From contig NZ_QUEP01000023.1 in the NCBI RefSeq assembly GCF_003478035.1, forward strand, positions 1-38,676: a stretch of 38,676 nucleotides of DNA, in the 5' to 3' direction. Position numbers and translations under genes: made by a program. Shown in pieces: positions 14,206 to 22,379 of this stretch. Source of the DNA: Clostridium sp. OF03-18AA. GTDB taxonomy: Bacteria; Bacillota; Clostridia; Lachnospirales; Lachnospiraceae. The notes under the pieces were generated by a model. That model did no database searches and was not told the DNA's origin. It saw only the letters and a program-made list of their open reading frames with translations. Numbering within the stretch: position 1 is the stretch's first letter; each line of letters opens with the position of its first letter.

Positions 14206-15802
14206 AAACGCCGACTATGGCGCAGCGGAAGCCTATCTCACATTTGAGCATGACGAGTTTACCATGAAAGCCACCCTTGATGAAAACGGGCGGCTGATAC
14301 CGAGGGAGGATTACCGCATTTCTTCCCTCAACTGCGGGGGCGAGGATTTCGCTGTTGCCTGTATGCGAGCCAATCTCCGCTATGAGAAAAACCAAAAACG
14401 GGAAGATGTGAAAAGCCACCACTATATCATCAGCTTTGACCCACGGGACGGGACAGACAACGGCTTGACCGTAGACCGGGCGCAGGAGCTGGGCGAGCAG
14501 TTCTGCAAGGAGCATTTCCCCGGACACCAAGCCCTAATCTGCACCCACCCGGACGGGCATAACCACAGCGGGAATATCCATGTGCATATCGTCATCAACT
14601 CCCTGCGGATTTACGAAGTCCCGCTTCTGCCCTACATGGACAGACCAGCCGACACGCTGGAGGGCTGCAAGCACCGCTGCACCAACGCCGCTATGGAATA
14701 TTTCAAGAGCGAAGTCATGGAAATGTGCCACCGGGAGGGGCTTTACCAAATCGACCTCTTGAACGGCAGCAAGGAACGGATAACCGAACGGGAATACTGG
14801 GCGGCAAAGAAAGGGCAGCTTGCCCTTGACAAAGAGAACGCCGCCAGAGAAGCCGCCGGACAGCCGACCAAGCCCACCAAGTTTGAAACGGACAAGGCGA
14901 AGCTGCGCCGGACGATACGGCAGGCACTTTCCCAAGCTGGCAGCTTTGACGAGTTTTCTTCCCTTTTGCTGCGGGAGGGTGTGACCGTCAAGGAGAGCCG
15001 GGGGCGGCTTTCCTACCTCACGCCGGACAGGACAAAGCCTATCACAGCCCGAAAGCTGGGGGACGATTTTGACAAGGCTGCTGTCCTTGCCCTGCTCACG
15101 CAGAACGCCCACAGAGCTGCCGAACAGACCAAAGCCATACCCGAATACCCTGCCGCAGTTAAAAAGCCGTTACAAGGGGAAAAAGCTGCAAAAACCACCC
15201 CGGCAGACAACACCTTGCAGCGCATGGTTGACCGGGAAGCCAAGCGAGCCGAGGGCAAGGGCGTGGGCTATGACCGCTGGGCGGCAAAGCACAACCTAAA
15301 GCAAATGGCAGCTACCGTTACCGCCTATCAGCAGTACGGCTTTTCCTCCCCGGAGGAACTGGACGAAGCCTGTTCTGCCGCCTATGCCGCCATGCAGGAA
15401 AGCCTTGCGTGGTTGAAGCAGGTGGAAAAGACGCTGAACGGGAAAAAGGAGCTGCAACGGCAGGTGCTTGCCTATTCCAAGACCCGCCCTGTCCGGGACG
15501 GGCTGAAACAGCAGAAAAACGCCAAAGCAAAAGCAGCCTACCGTCAGAAGCATGAAAGTGACTTTATCATAGCAGACGCAGCCGCCCGCTATTTCAGGGA
15601 GAACGGCATTTCCAAGCTGCCGAGCTATAAATCCCTGCAAGCAGAGATTGAAAGCCTTATCAAAGAGAAAAACAGCGGCTACAACGATTACCGGGCAAAA
15701 CGGGAGGAGTACCGCCGCTTGCAGACTGTCAAGGGCAATATCGACCAGATTTTACGCCGGAGCGAGCCGCAGCGCAGAAAGGAGCAGAGCCATGAACGGT
15801 AA
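14177..15802 (+). CDS. MobP-like relaxase (relaxase/mobilization nuclease domain)
   Basis: This roughly 541-residue relaxase has an N-terminal PF03432-type domain: ATFKHISSKNADYGAAEAYL, then ISFDPRDGTDNGLT, the histidine motif GHNHSGNIHVHIVINS that binds the metal, and the conserved QALICTHPDGHN stretch. The C-terminal half is Lys/Arg/Ala-rich and helical. The start is probably TTG 14177 (MATFKH), inside the end of mobC. In-frame TTG 14147 and GTG 14168 are alternatives. It ends 11 bp inside the next gene. It provides nicking and transfer initiation for IME-A. Its family differs from those of the relaxases of IME-1 and IME-2. Confidence 0.9.
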   Translation: MATFKHISSKNADYGAAEAYLTFEHDEFTMKATLDENGRLIPREDYRISSLNCGGEDFAVACMRANLRYEKNQKREDVKSHHYIISFDPRDGTDNGLTVDRAQELGEQFCKEHFPGHQALICTHPDGHNHSGNIHVHIVINSLRIYEVPLLPYMDRPADTLEGCKHRCTNAAMEYFKSEVMEMCHREGLYQIDLLNGSKERITEREYWAAKKGQLALDKENAAREAAGQPTKPTKFETDKAKLRRTIRQALSQAGSFDEFSSLLLREGVTVKESRGRLSYLTPDRTKPITARKLGDDFDKAAVLALLTQNAHRAAEQTKAIPEYPAAVKKPLQGEKAAKTTPADNTLQRMVDREAKRAEGKGVGYDRWAAKHNLKQMAATVTAYQQYGFSSPEELDEACSAAYAAMQESLAWLKQVEKTLNGKKELQRQVLAYSKTRPVRDGLKQQKNAKAKAAYRQKHESDFIIADAAARYFRENGISKLPSYKSLQAEIESLIKEKNSGYNDYRAKREEYRRLQTVKGNIDQILRRSEPQRRKEQSHER

Positions 15803-16178
15803 TATCCCCCGCATGGACTACCGCCAGTACCGGGCAGCCCGCCGCCTTGTGCATGAGTGCTGCAACTATGACAGCGGGAACTGCCTGCTGTTGGAGGACG
15901 GCGAGCCTTGCGTGTGTGTACAGAGTATCAGCTATTCGCTGCTCTGCCGCTGGTTTACCGCCGCTGTCCTGCCCCTTGATGAAGCACTGGAAGCCGCCCT
16001 CTTGCGCCGGGGAAGCCGGAAACGCTGCGCTGTCTGCGGGGCGTTCTTCTTCCCAAAATCCAACCGGGGGAAATACTGCCCGGACTGCGCCGGACGCATG
16101 AAGCGGATAAACGCCGCCAAACGGAAGCGGAAACAAAGGGAGAAATGTCACGCTTTAGGGCATTTCAAACCCGCATAA
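15792..16178 (+). CDS. Cysteine-rich VLP-type protein
   Basis: This 128-residue protein has a zinc-finger-like C-terminal part (CAVCGAFFFPKSNRGKYC and CPDC, then a basic tail). Extra cysteines lie in its N-terminal half (HECCNYDSGNC, CVCVQ). This matches the small cysteine-rich VLP family usually found directly after relaxases in Tn4451-like and Tn1549-like elements. The ATG at 15792 overlaps the relaxase stop by 11 bp. DNA binding in mobilization or regulation is likely but not shown. Confidence 0.8.
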   Translation: MNGNIPRMDYRQYRAARRLVHECCNYDSGNCLLLEDGEPCVCVQSISYSLLCRWFTAAVLPLDEALEAALLRRGSRKRCAVCGAFFFPKSNRGKYCPDCAGRMKRINAAKRKRKQREKCHALGHFKPA

Positions 16179-16287
16179 ATCAAGGCTTTTTTGGAGGGTG
16201 TCAAAGGGTGCGTGATACATTTATCCTTTTCCCTTAAAAACGCCCCCTAAAAGCGTAACAGAACCCACAGACAGACACCACAAGGAG

Positions 16288-17049
16288 GTGAACCCTATCG
16301 CTGATTATATGACCGCAGGAACGGAGCTGCCCGCTTACCTGCCTTACCCCCGTTTCCTGCTGGAAACAGACCTATCCCACACCGCAAGAGAGTTATATGC
16401 GCTGCTGTTAGACCGTTCCACCCTTTCGCAGAAGAACGGCTGGCAGGACAGCGAGGGACGGACATACATTGTCTACCCCATAGCAGAGATAGCGGAAATG
16501 CTGGATAAAGGCTGCACCACCATAAAGGGCGCACTGAACGAACTGGACGCTGCCGGGCTGCTGGAACGCAGACGGACGGGCTTTTCTGCCGCCAACCGTC
16601 TGTATGTGAAAGTGCCGCCTATCCCAGTGGTACAGTTTTCCGACCAACTGACGGACGGAAAACCGCCCCTCATAAGGGCGGGAAACCGACCAACTGACAG
16701 CCGGAAAACTGACCTTATGACGGTCGGAAAACCGTCCCCTAACCAAACTAATATAAACAACCTAATAGAGAGCCAAACAAAAGGAGCGAGTGAGGGGCAG
16801 CCCCCCGCCGCTTATGGCAGATATAAAAATGTATTTCTTTCTGACACAGAACTTTTGGAGCTGGAACAGGACTTCCCCGGCAAGTGGGAGTATTACCTTG
16901 ACCGCCTTTCCTGCCACATCGCTTCCACCGGGAAGCAGTACCAGAGCCATGCAGCCACCATTTACAAGTGGGCGCAGGAGGACGCTGCCAAAGAGAAGCC
17001 AAAGAAAGGCATACCGGACTATTCATTCAAGGAGGGAGAAAGCCTATGA
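16288..17049 (+). CDS. repA: RepA_N-like replication initiator
   Basis: This 253-residue protein has an N-terminal winged-helix domain of the replication initiator A family (YPRFLLETDLSHTARELYALLLDR, GRTYIVYPIAEIAEMLDKG, LNELDAAGLLERRR). A repetitive linker follows, then a C-terminal helical domain. The best in-frame start is GTG 16288, but it sits almost on AAGGAGG, so a start a few codons later (ATG 16309) is possible. The linker DNA (16640-16734) carries direct repeats. RepA_N plasmids place their origin inside the rep gene, so this gene may contain its own origin. It overlaps the loader gene as ATGA. Confidence 0.82.
   Translation: MNPIADYMTAGTELPAYLPYPRFLLETDLSHTARELYALLLDRSTLSQKNGWQDSEGRTYIVYPIAEIAEMLDKGCTTIKGALNELDAAGLLERRRTGFSAANRLYVKVPPIPVVQFSDQLTDGKPPLIRAGNRPTDSRKTDLMTVGKPSPNQTNINNLIESQTKGASEGQPPAAYGRYKNVFLSDTELLELEQDFPGKWEYYLDRLSCHIASTGKQYQSHAATIYKWAQEDAAKEKPKKGIPDYSFKEGESL
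16640..16734 (+). repeat. Iteron-like direct repeats inside repA
   Basis: CCGACCAACTGAC followed by GG/AG and CGGAAAAC occurs at 16640-16665 and 16686-16711. A third partial copy (TGACGGTCGGAAAACCG) lies at 16718-16734. The repeats encode a low-complexity linker, so they are probably kept for DNA function. The 16640-16686 spacing is 46 bp. Confidence 0.6.
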
Positions 17050-17900
17050 CCGATACAATCCACAACACCATACTGCCTATGACCGACACCACAGCCGAGC
17101 CGGAGGATTACACCGGGGAGGACGGGCTTTTATACTGCGGCAAATGCCGGAAACCCAAAGAAGCCTATTTCCCGGAGGGCAAGACCTTTTTCGGGCGTGA
17201 CCGCCACCCGTCAGAGTGCGACTGCCAGCGGGCAGCCCGTAAGGAACGGGAAGCCGCCGAGAAGCGGCGCAGCCACCTTGAAACGGTGGAACGGCTGAAA
17301 CGGCAGGGCTTTACAGACAAGACCATGCAGGACTGGACATTTGCCAACGATAACGGCAGCTGCCCGCAGATGAAGAACGCCGCCGGATATGTGGCACGCT
17401 GGGAACAGATAAAGGACGGGAACTACGGGCTGCTCTTGTGGGGCAGGGTAGGCACTGGGAAAAGCTATTTTGCCGGGTGTATTGCAAACGCCCTCATGGA
17501 GCAGGAAGTCCCGGTGTGCATGACAAACTTTGCAGCAATATTAAACGACCTTGCCGCCAGCTTTGCGGGCAGGAACGAATATATTTCCCGCCTTTGCAGC
17601 TTCCCCCTGCTCATCATTGACGATTTTGGAATGGAGCGTGGCACAGAATACGGTCTGGAACAGGTCTACAATGTGATTGACAGCCGCTACCGGAGCAGGA
17701 AGCCGCTGATTGTGACGACCAACCTCACGCTGGAGGAATTGCAGCACCCGGAGGACACCGCCCACGCCCGGATTTATGACCGCCTGCTTGAAATGTGTTC
17801 CCCTCTCTGCTTTACCGGGGAGAATTTGAGGAAAGCCGCCGCACAGGGAAAAATGGAACAGCTGAAACGGCTGCTTGCCGGAAAGGAGATTTGCCTATGA
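17046..17900 (+). CDS. DnaC/IstB-like helicase loader ATPase
   Basis: This 284-residue AAA+ ATPase has Walker A GRVGTGKS and Walker B LLIIDDFG, sensor-like VTTNLTLEEL, and an arginine-rich C-terminus. The N-terminus carries a cysteine cluster (CGKCRKPK and CDCQ) that could bind zinc. The ATG at 17046 overlaps the repA stop (ATGA) and the gene ends overlapping tnpW in the same way. The three are therefore translationally coupled. It is expected to load the host replicative helicase at the RepA origin. The IME-1 and IME-2 equivalents use VapE instead. Confidence 0.88.
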   Translation: MTDTIHNTILPMTDTTAEPEDYTGEDGLLYCGKCRKPKEAYFPEGKTFFGRDRHPSECDCQRAARKEREAAEKRRSHLETVERLKRQGFTDKTMQDWTFANDNGSCPQMKNAAGYVARWEQIKDGNYGLLLWGRVGTGKSYFAGCIANALMEQEVPVCMTNFAAILNDLAASFAGRNEYISRLCSFPLLIIDDFGMERGTEYGLEQVYNVIDSRYRSRKPLIVTTNLTLEELQHPEDTAHARIYDRLLEMCSPLCFTGENLRKAAAQGKMEQLKRLLAGKEICL

Positions 17901-18091
17901 CCGACACCCAGAGAAACAAACGCCCTGCCCGCCGCCCGGACTGCGTGACCGAAACGAGGATAGGCAACACAATCCTTGTGGTGTCTGGCTTTTTCAAGGA
18001 GGGGGCGACCGACACCGCCGCTGACAAGATGATGAAAGTGCTGGAAGCAGAAGCCGCCGCCGGATATTTGACCTGTGATAAGCCTGATTGA
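17897..18091 (+). CDS. tnpW: Transposon-encoded protein TnpW
   Basis: This 64-residue protein matches the TnpW family of Tn4451-like elements (VTETRIGNTILVVSGFFKE, then TAADKMMKVLEAE). Start ATG 17897 overlaps the previous stop as ATGA. Its function is unknown. It regularly sits just before the serine recombinase gene, as here, with a 127-bp promoter gap in between. Confidence 0.85.
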   Translation: MTDTQRNKRPARRPDCVTETRIGNTILVVSGFFKEGATDTAADKMMKVLEAEAAAGYLTCDKPD

Positions 18092-18150
18092 AAAACCGTC
18101 ATTTTTACCGACCGTAAAGAAGCAGATTTGACGCTTTTGCCGCTATACAG

Positions 18151-18202
18151 ACAGCCGCCCCATGTGGTACAATCAAGGTACGGAATAGTGGGGCTGGCTG
18201 TC
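18151..18202 (+). promoter_or_regulatory. Recombinase promoter within inverted repeat (IME-A)
   Basis: GACAGCCGCCCCA (18150-18162) pairs with TGGGGCTGGCTGTC (18189-18202) with one bulged base. TACAAT (18168-18173, preceded by TGTGG) lies in the loop. This is the same design as the IME-1 recombinase promoter, so control by a protein binding the arms is likely. Confidence 0.55.
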
Positions 18203-18218
18203 GGAAACGGAGGAATTT

Positions 18219-19844
18219 ATGTTAAGACAGACCACCCAGCAACTCATTACCGCCCTTTACCCAAGACTGTCCCATGAGGACGAGCTGCAAGGCGAGAGCA
18301 ATTCCATTTCCAACCAAAAGAGGATTTTGGAAACCTATGCCAAACAGAATGGATTTTCTAATCTGCGCTGGTACACCGACGACGGTTATTCCGGTGCGAA
18401 CTTTCAAAGACCCGGATTTCAAGCCATGCTTGCAGACATTGAAGCAGGGAAAGTCGGGACAGTTATCGTCAAGGATATGTCGAGGTTAGGGCGAAACTAC
18501 TTACAGGTGGGAATGTACACAGAAATGATTTTCCCACAGAAAGGTGTCCGCTTCATCGCTATCAATGACGGAGTGGACAGCGCACAGGGGGAAAATGATT
18601 TTGCCCCGCTGCGGAACATTTTTAACGAATGGCTGGTGAGAGATACGAGCAAGAAAATCAAGGCAGTAAAACGCTCTAAGGGCATGAGCGGAAAGCCCAT
18701 CACAAGCAAGCCCGTCTATGGCTACCTCATGGACGAGGACGAAAACTTTATCATTGACGAGGAAGCCGCCCCGGTGGTACGGCAGATTTACAGCCTTTGC
18801 CTTGCCGGGAACGGTCCGACCAAGATAGCCCGTATGCTGACCGAGCAGCAAATCCCCACGCCGGGGACGCTGGAATACCGCAGGACGGGCAGCACCCGCC
18901 GCTACCACCCCGGCTATGAGTGCAAGTGGGCGACCAATACCGTGGTTCATCTGCTGGAAAACCGGGAATATACGGGCTGTCTGGTAAACTTTAAGACCGA
19001 GAAGCCGTCCTACAAGCTGAAACACAGCATAGAAAATCCCCCGGAAAAGCAGGCGGTTTTTGAGAACCACCATGAGCCTATCATTGACCGGGAAACGTGG
19101 GAACGGGTGCAGGAGTTACGCAAGCAGCGCAAACGCCCCAACCGTTATGACGAAGTGGGCTTGTTCTCCGGCATACTCTTTTGTGCCGACTGCGGCAGCG
19201 TCATGTACCAGCAGCGATACCAGACGGACAAGCGCAAGCAGGACTGTTATATCTGCGGAAGCTACAAGAAACGCACCGCCGACTGCACAGCGCACTTTAT
19301 CCGCACTGACCTCTTGACCGCTGGCGTACTCTCCAATCTGCGGAAAGTTACCAGCTATGCGGCAAAGCATGAAGCCCGGTTTATGAAGCTTTTAATCGAG
19401 CAGAATGAGGACGGGGACAGACGCAGGAACGCCGCCAAGAAAAAGGAGCTGGAAGCCGCCGAGAAACGCATAGCCGAGTTATCTGCTATCTTCAAGCGGC
19501 TGTATGAGGACAGCGTAACCGGGCGCATATCGGACGAGCGTTTCACAGAGCTGTCGGCAGACTATGAAGCCGAGCAGAAAGAACTGAAAGAACGTGCCGC
19601 CAGACTGCGGGAAGAACTTTCCAAAGCGCAGGAAGCCACCGCAAACGCTGAAAAGTTTATGAATGTGGTACGCAGGCACACTACCATTGAAGAACTTACC
19701 CCTACTCTGCTGCGGGAGTTTGTGGAGAAAATCGTTGTCCATGAAAGCGTTGCCCTTGACGGGAAACGCCGGGGCAAGTTACGCAGACAGGAAATCGAAA
19801 TCTATTATTCTTTTGTCGGCAAGGTAGAACTGCCCGACACCTAA
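18219..19844 (+). CDS. Large serine recombinase of IME-A
   Basis: This 541-residue enzyme has the catalytic serine in ALYPRLSHEDEL (residue about 18). It has the KDMSRLGRNYLQVG helix, a recombinase domain with FAPLRNIFNEWLVRDTSKK, a zinc ribbon (CADCGSVM and a later CYICGS), a coiled coil and a DUF4368-like C-terminus (EIEIYYSFVGKVEL). GGAGG precedes the ATG. The stop lies about 90 bp from the right end, as usual. It should recognise the GCAAA-containing site in maff2. Identity with the IME-1 and IME-2 recombinases is limited outside the catalytic core, in line with the different target sites. Confidence 0.92.
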   Translation: MLRQTTQQLITALYPRLSHEDELQGESNSISNQKRILETYAKQNGFSNLRWYTDDGYSGANFQRPGFQAMLADIEAGKVGTVIVKDMSRLGRNYLQVGMYTEMIFPQKGVRFIAINDGVDSAQGENDFAPLRNIFNEWLVRDTSKKIKAVKRSKGMSGKPITSKPVYGYLMDEDENFIIDEEAAPVVRQIYSLCLAGNGPTKIARMLTEQQIPTPGTLEYRRTGSTRRYHPGYECKWATNTVVHLLENREYTGCLVNFKTEKPSYKLKHSIENPPEKQAVFENHHEPIIDRETWERVQELRKQRKRPNRYDEVGLFSGILFCADCGSVMYQQRYQTDKRKQDCYICGSYKKRTADCTAHFIRTDLLTAGVLSNLRKVTSYAAKHEARFMKLLIEQNEDGDRRRNAAKKKELEAAEKRIAELSAIFKRLYEDSVTGRISDERFTELSADYEAEQKELKERAARLREELSKAQEATANAEKFMNVVRRHTTIEELTPTLLREFVEKIVVHESVALDGKRRGKLRRQEIEIYYSFVGKVELPDT

Positions 19845-19852
19845 CCGCCCGA

Positions 19853-19899
19853 CCTATCCGACATACCTCATGTGCCGGATAGGAACGGCAAAATTTTTT
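19853..19899 (+). terminator. Terminator after IME-A recombinase
   Basis: CCTATCCG (19853-19860) pairs with CGGATAGG (19876-19883), with a T run ten bases later. It lies 35 bp from the element tip. Confidence 0.55.
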
Positions 19900-19934
19900 A
19901 CACTTCTATTACTTCTTTATCACACATAAGCAAA

Positions 19935-19968
19935 GTCTCAGGGCATCAAGCAGTTTATGGCTAATTAA
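19935..19968 (+). pseudogene. maff2: maff2 middle fragment between IME-A and IME-2
   Basis: Continuing the maff2 frame from 12094, this encodes KSQGIKQFMAN and then TAA (19966-19968). Bases 19935-19943 are needed to rebuild the gene. The following 25 bases repeat, in diverged form, the IKQLMA coding segment that also begins the true 3' part at 30365. They therefore seem to belong to the left tip of IME-2 and imitate its target. Confidence 0.75.
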
Positions 19969-20031
19969 AGGGAACAAAAAGAAAGGAAAAGCACAATCCA
20001 GACGGTATCAGCGGCAGGATACAAGAATAAA

Positions 20032-20060
20032 TTGTGATTACACAAGATTGGTGTTATAAT
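20032..20060 (+). promoter_or_regulatory. Promoter of IME-2 left operon
   Basis: TTGTGA (20032-20037), a 17-bp spacer and a perfect TATAAT (20055-20060) stand upstream of the small XRE gene. GGCAGCCGCCCC/GGGG pairing in the leader may form a hairpin. Confidence 0.75.
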
Positions 20061-20123
20061 AAGAGAAAAGTTCCTGCCGGGGCAGCCGCCCCGGTGGTAT
20101 GGATAGAAAGGCAGGAAAACAAT

Positions 20124-20396
20124 ATGCACATCAGCTATAAACCACTCTGGCATACACTGTTAGAGCGTGATATGAGAAAAGAAGATTTAAGGCTTGCCGC
20201 CGGTATGACAACGAATATGATTGCCAACATGAGCAAAGAGGGAAAGCACATCAGCATGGATACATTAGCCCGTATCTGCGAAACGCTGAATTGTGAGATT
20301 ACCGATGTGATTGAGTTAGTACCAGACGAGCCTGCTTCCACAGGAGGTAAGGAACATGAGCGAATTGAAACCAAGAATAACGGAAAACGGAATTGA
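20124..20396 (+). CDS. Small HTH regulator (Cro/CI type)
   Basis: This 90-residue protein has a compact helix-turn-helix with MRKEDLRLAAGMTTNMIANMSK and HISMDTLARICETLNCEITD, typical of YozG/HTH_26-type regulators. The C-terminal 20 residues are a polar tail created by overlap with tnpV, whose ATG (20356) lies 41 bp before this stop. It is the first gene of IME-2 behind a strong promoter. It may control its own operon including TnpV. IME-1 has no equivalent at its left tip. Confidence 0.82.
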   Translation: MHISYKPLWHTLLERDMRKEDLRLAAGMTTNMIANMSKEGKHISMDTLARICETLNCEITDVIELVPDEPASTGGKEHERIETKNNGKRN

Positions 20397-20733
20397 TTAT
20401 ATCCTTGTCGGAGATTACTATATCCCAGATTTGAAGCTGCCGGAGGAACACCGCCCTATCGGAAAGTACGGACGGATGCACCGGGAATATTTAAGAGAAG
20501 CCCATCCAGCCAGATTGAACACATTGACACTGACCGGGGAGTTATGGACATATCTTGCAGACCTGAACGAACAGGCACAGGAACGGTTAGACACCATCAT
20601 GGAGCAGATGAAGGCTGCCGATGGTGTGACCGAGGAATTGAAGCGTACCCATCAAATGGAATGGGTGCAGCGTTGCAATAACATTCACAACCGGGCAGAA
20701 GAAATTATTTTGCAAGAGATGATTTATTCATAA
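20356..20733 (+). CDS. tnpV: Transposon-encoded protein TnpV (IME-2)
   Basis: The 125-residue protein is clearly homologous to the IME-1 copy at 677-1054: YILVGDYYIPDLKLPEEHRPIG, then LWTYLADLNEQA and RAEEIILQEM. It is translationally coupled to the HTH gene upstream, and an AGGAGG lies inside that gene. Role unknown. The divergence between the two copies shows the elements separated well before meeting in this ICE. Confidence 0.85.
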   Translation: MSELKPRITENGIDYILVGDYYIPDLKLPEEHRPIGKYGRMHREYLREAHPARLNTLTLTGELWTYLADLNEQAQERLDTIMEQMKAADGVTEELKRTHQMEWVQRCNNIHNRAEEIILQEMIYS

Positions 20734-20787
20734 CGGTATGGTAGAATGATTATGATAAATCGAAAGTTGACAAGGAGTTTTGATAGC

Positions 20788-21312
20788 GTGAAAAAAATAT
20801 TTCTTAAAATTGTGATAGGGGTTGTTCTTGCTTGTATTTTATTTGTTTGTTTTCTTTATACGAACAATGAGATCGGCGTGACTTCATCTAAGCTGGAGGC
20901 AGATATTCGTTCGTCGCAGAAGATTAAGGATGATTGGACGGTCGATGGAAGCGTTTCCAGCACGATGGCTGCATATATTTCTTACCCTCAGGATTTGAGT
21001 GACCATTCTTTTTCCGTCTATGTCAATCGTCCAGGACTTTCCTTCGGATATTTTTTCCGTGGAGGTGGAACTCTTTCGGGGATTCAAAGAGGAATTGTGG
21101 AGTTTACTGTAGAGGGATATAATGAACGAGCTTTTATTTCTATGAATCAACAGCAGGTGCAACAACTTGAAATAGATGATGGCAACACAATTCAAGTGGT
21201 TGATATTGACCGCAATAAACCTTTTGCGATTGTCTTGCCTATAAATGCGGGTAATATTACTTTTTATGATGTAAATAGAAATACTGTGGAATATTGGAAT
21301 AATCCTCTTTGA
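20788..21312 (+). CDS. Membrane-anchored protein of unknown function (IME-2 cargo)
   Basis: I start it at GTG 20788, which has AAGGAG (20772-20777) 10 nt upstream. A longer reading from ATG 20746 has no such site. The 174-residue protein has one N-terminal membrane helix (FLKIVIGVVLACILFVCFLY) and an extracellular domain with beta-rich segments (FSVYVNRPGLSFGYFFRGGG, GIVEFTVEGYNERAFISM). It lacks the Cys of a lipobox at the right place. AT-rich base use unlike tnpV suggests a separate origin. The gene ends before a two-way terminator. No family recognised. Confidence 0.72.
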   Translation: MKKIFLKIVIGVVLACILFVCFLYTNNEIGVTSSKLEADIRSSQKIKDDWTVDGSVSSTMAAYISYPQDLSDHSFSVYVNRPGLSFGYFFRGGGTLSGIQRGIVEFTVEGYNERAFISMNQQQVQQLEIDDGNTIQVVDIDRNKPFAIVLPINAGNITFYDVNRNTVEYWNNPL

Positions 21313-21358
21313 CAAATTCCAGTTTGTCGTGCTAAAAATTCAACTGAATAATCCCAGC

Positions 21359-21407
21359 AAAAACCGCTGCTACATGGAAGCCAACAAACCATGCAACAGC
21401 GGTTTTT
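21359..21407. terminator. Bidirectional terminator before XRE regulator (IME-2)
   Basis: AAAAACCGCTG (21359-21369) pairs with CAGCGGTTTTT (21397-21407), with CATGG/CCATG extending the stem. It separates convergent genes, as at 1610-1646 in IME-1. Confidence 0.8.
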
Positions 21408-21409
21408 CT

Positions 21410-22216
21410 TTATCGTTTTTTCCTCTGGCTGATAGGCGTTCCCATTTTCTTTGACTTTTTGAGAATACGAATGAGCCAGCGAAATTCTTCGTCTGACAGA
21501 TTTTTATAGTTGATACCAAGCTGCTTGCAGTAAAGTACAACGAGCTTTTCATCCCGGCTGCCCTTGAAATTTTCGACCGCTTCCAGATTTTCTTTCAGTT
21601 CATCAGCAACGGTGGTCTGGGGTGCACTCTCGCTGTCCTTTTTGTGAGCTTCCCGAATATCCCGGATAATCAGGTTGAGGTCATCCAGAACCATGTGGCT
21701 GAAATATTCATCATCGCTGATATGGGCGGCTTGCAACACTTTCAAATGGGGGTCATCTTCGCCGGGGCGATACCGTTCAATGATTTCATGCCGGACGGTA
21801 TCGACAAGGGCGTTGAGGTTCTGAATCTGCATGGTGGCAATCCCGTCCACATAAATCTCAATGTCTGCAAGAAACTTGATAAAATCTTTATGTGTGGCAA
21901 GCTCACAGAGCAGACGGTTGTTAATCCGACCGCTTTTCAGAAGTGCCACCATCTCATCACTCAAATGCAGCTCCGTCAATGGCGTGTTGATCTCCGCCCG
22001 GTTCTCTGTCCGGCACAGCAGATAATCAACGGAAACTCCATAGAAGTCTGCCAGCGTGATAAGGTTGCCATGATTGATTTCCTTATAATCCTCTTTTTCA
22101 TAATTCCCAAGAGCTGATTTGGAAATGCCCGTCAGCTTTGATAATTCTTCCAGATTTAAGCCTTTGTCCTTGCGGAGTTCCCAAAGGCGTTCCTGTATGC
22201 TTGTTGCTCCTTTCAT
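21410..22216 (-). CDS. XRE-family regulator with long C-terminal domain (IME-2)
   Basis: This 268-residue homologue of the IME-1 regulator (1647-2495) has an N-terminal HTH (LNLEELSKLTGISKSALGNYE) and a helical C-terminal domain with SGRINNRLLCELA and LIIRDIREAHKKD. It ends in a basic tail (SQRKKR). The minus-strand ribosome site GAAAGGAGC precedes the ATG. Its promoter at 22263-22292 carries an inverted repeat in the same place as in IME-1. It probably represses itself and the rightward operon beginning near 22700. Confidence 0.85.
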   Translation of the reverse strand: MKGATSIQERLWELRKDKGLNLEELSKLTGISKSALGNYEKEDYKEINHGNLITLADFYGVSVDYLLCRTENRAEINTPLTELHLSDEMVALLKSGRINNRLLCELATHKDFIKFLADIEIYVDGIATMQIQNLNALVDTVRHEIIERYRPGEDDPHLKVLQAAHISDDEYFSHMVLDDLNLIIRDIREAHKKDSESAPQTTVADELKENLEAVENFKGSRDEKLVVLYCKQLGINYKNLSDEEFRWLIRILKKSKKMGTPISQRKKR

Positions 22217-22262
22217 GGGCGCACGCTCCTTTCCGGCGGTTTCATTGCTTCCACTTAACTGG

Positions 22263-22292
22263 ATTATATCACACTTTCCGCAATCGTGGAAA
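22263..22292 (-). promoter_or_regulatory. XRE promoter with embedded inverted repeat (IME-2)
   Basis: Minus-strand -10 TATAAT (complement of 22263-22268). TTTCC-N8-GGAAA (22275-22292) begins 7 bp beyond it, exactly as in IME-1 (2538-2566). The core CG-TGGAAAT is shared. Confidence 0.65.
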
Positions 22293-22379
22293 TTTCTGAT
22301 TTTTGTCCTTAATTCCTACTTTGTGGACATACGGCATAGGGCACAAAAATGTTCTATGATACAGGTAGTTCATCGATGG

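Larger units (their letters stand above)
12095..19934 (+). mobile_element. IME-A: mobilizable element inserted in maff2
   Basis: The limits come from the shared core GCAAA at 12090-12094 and 19930-19934. Removing 12095-19934 (7,840 bp) restores AKSQG in the maff2 frame. Order: AT-rich cargo (Cys/His-rich protein, lipoprotein), mobC, MobP-like relaxase, Cys-rich protein, RepA_N-like initiator, DnaC-like loader, TnpW and a serine recombinase whose stop is about 90 bp from the right tip. It carries no secretion genes. It belongs to the Tn4451-like group by its TnpW and recombinase. Confidence 0.85.
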
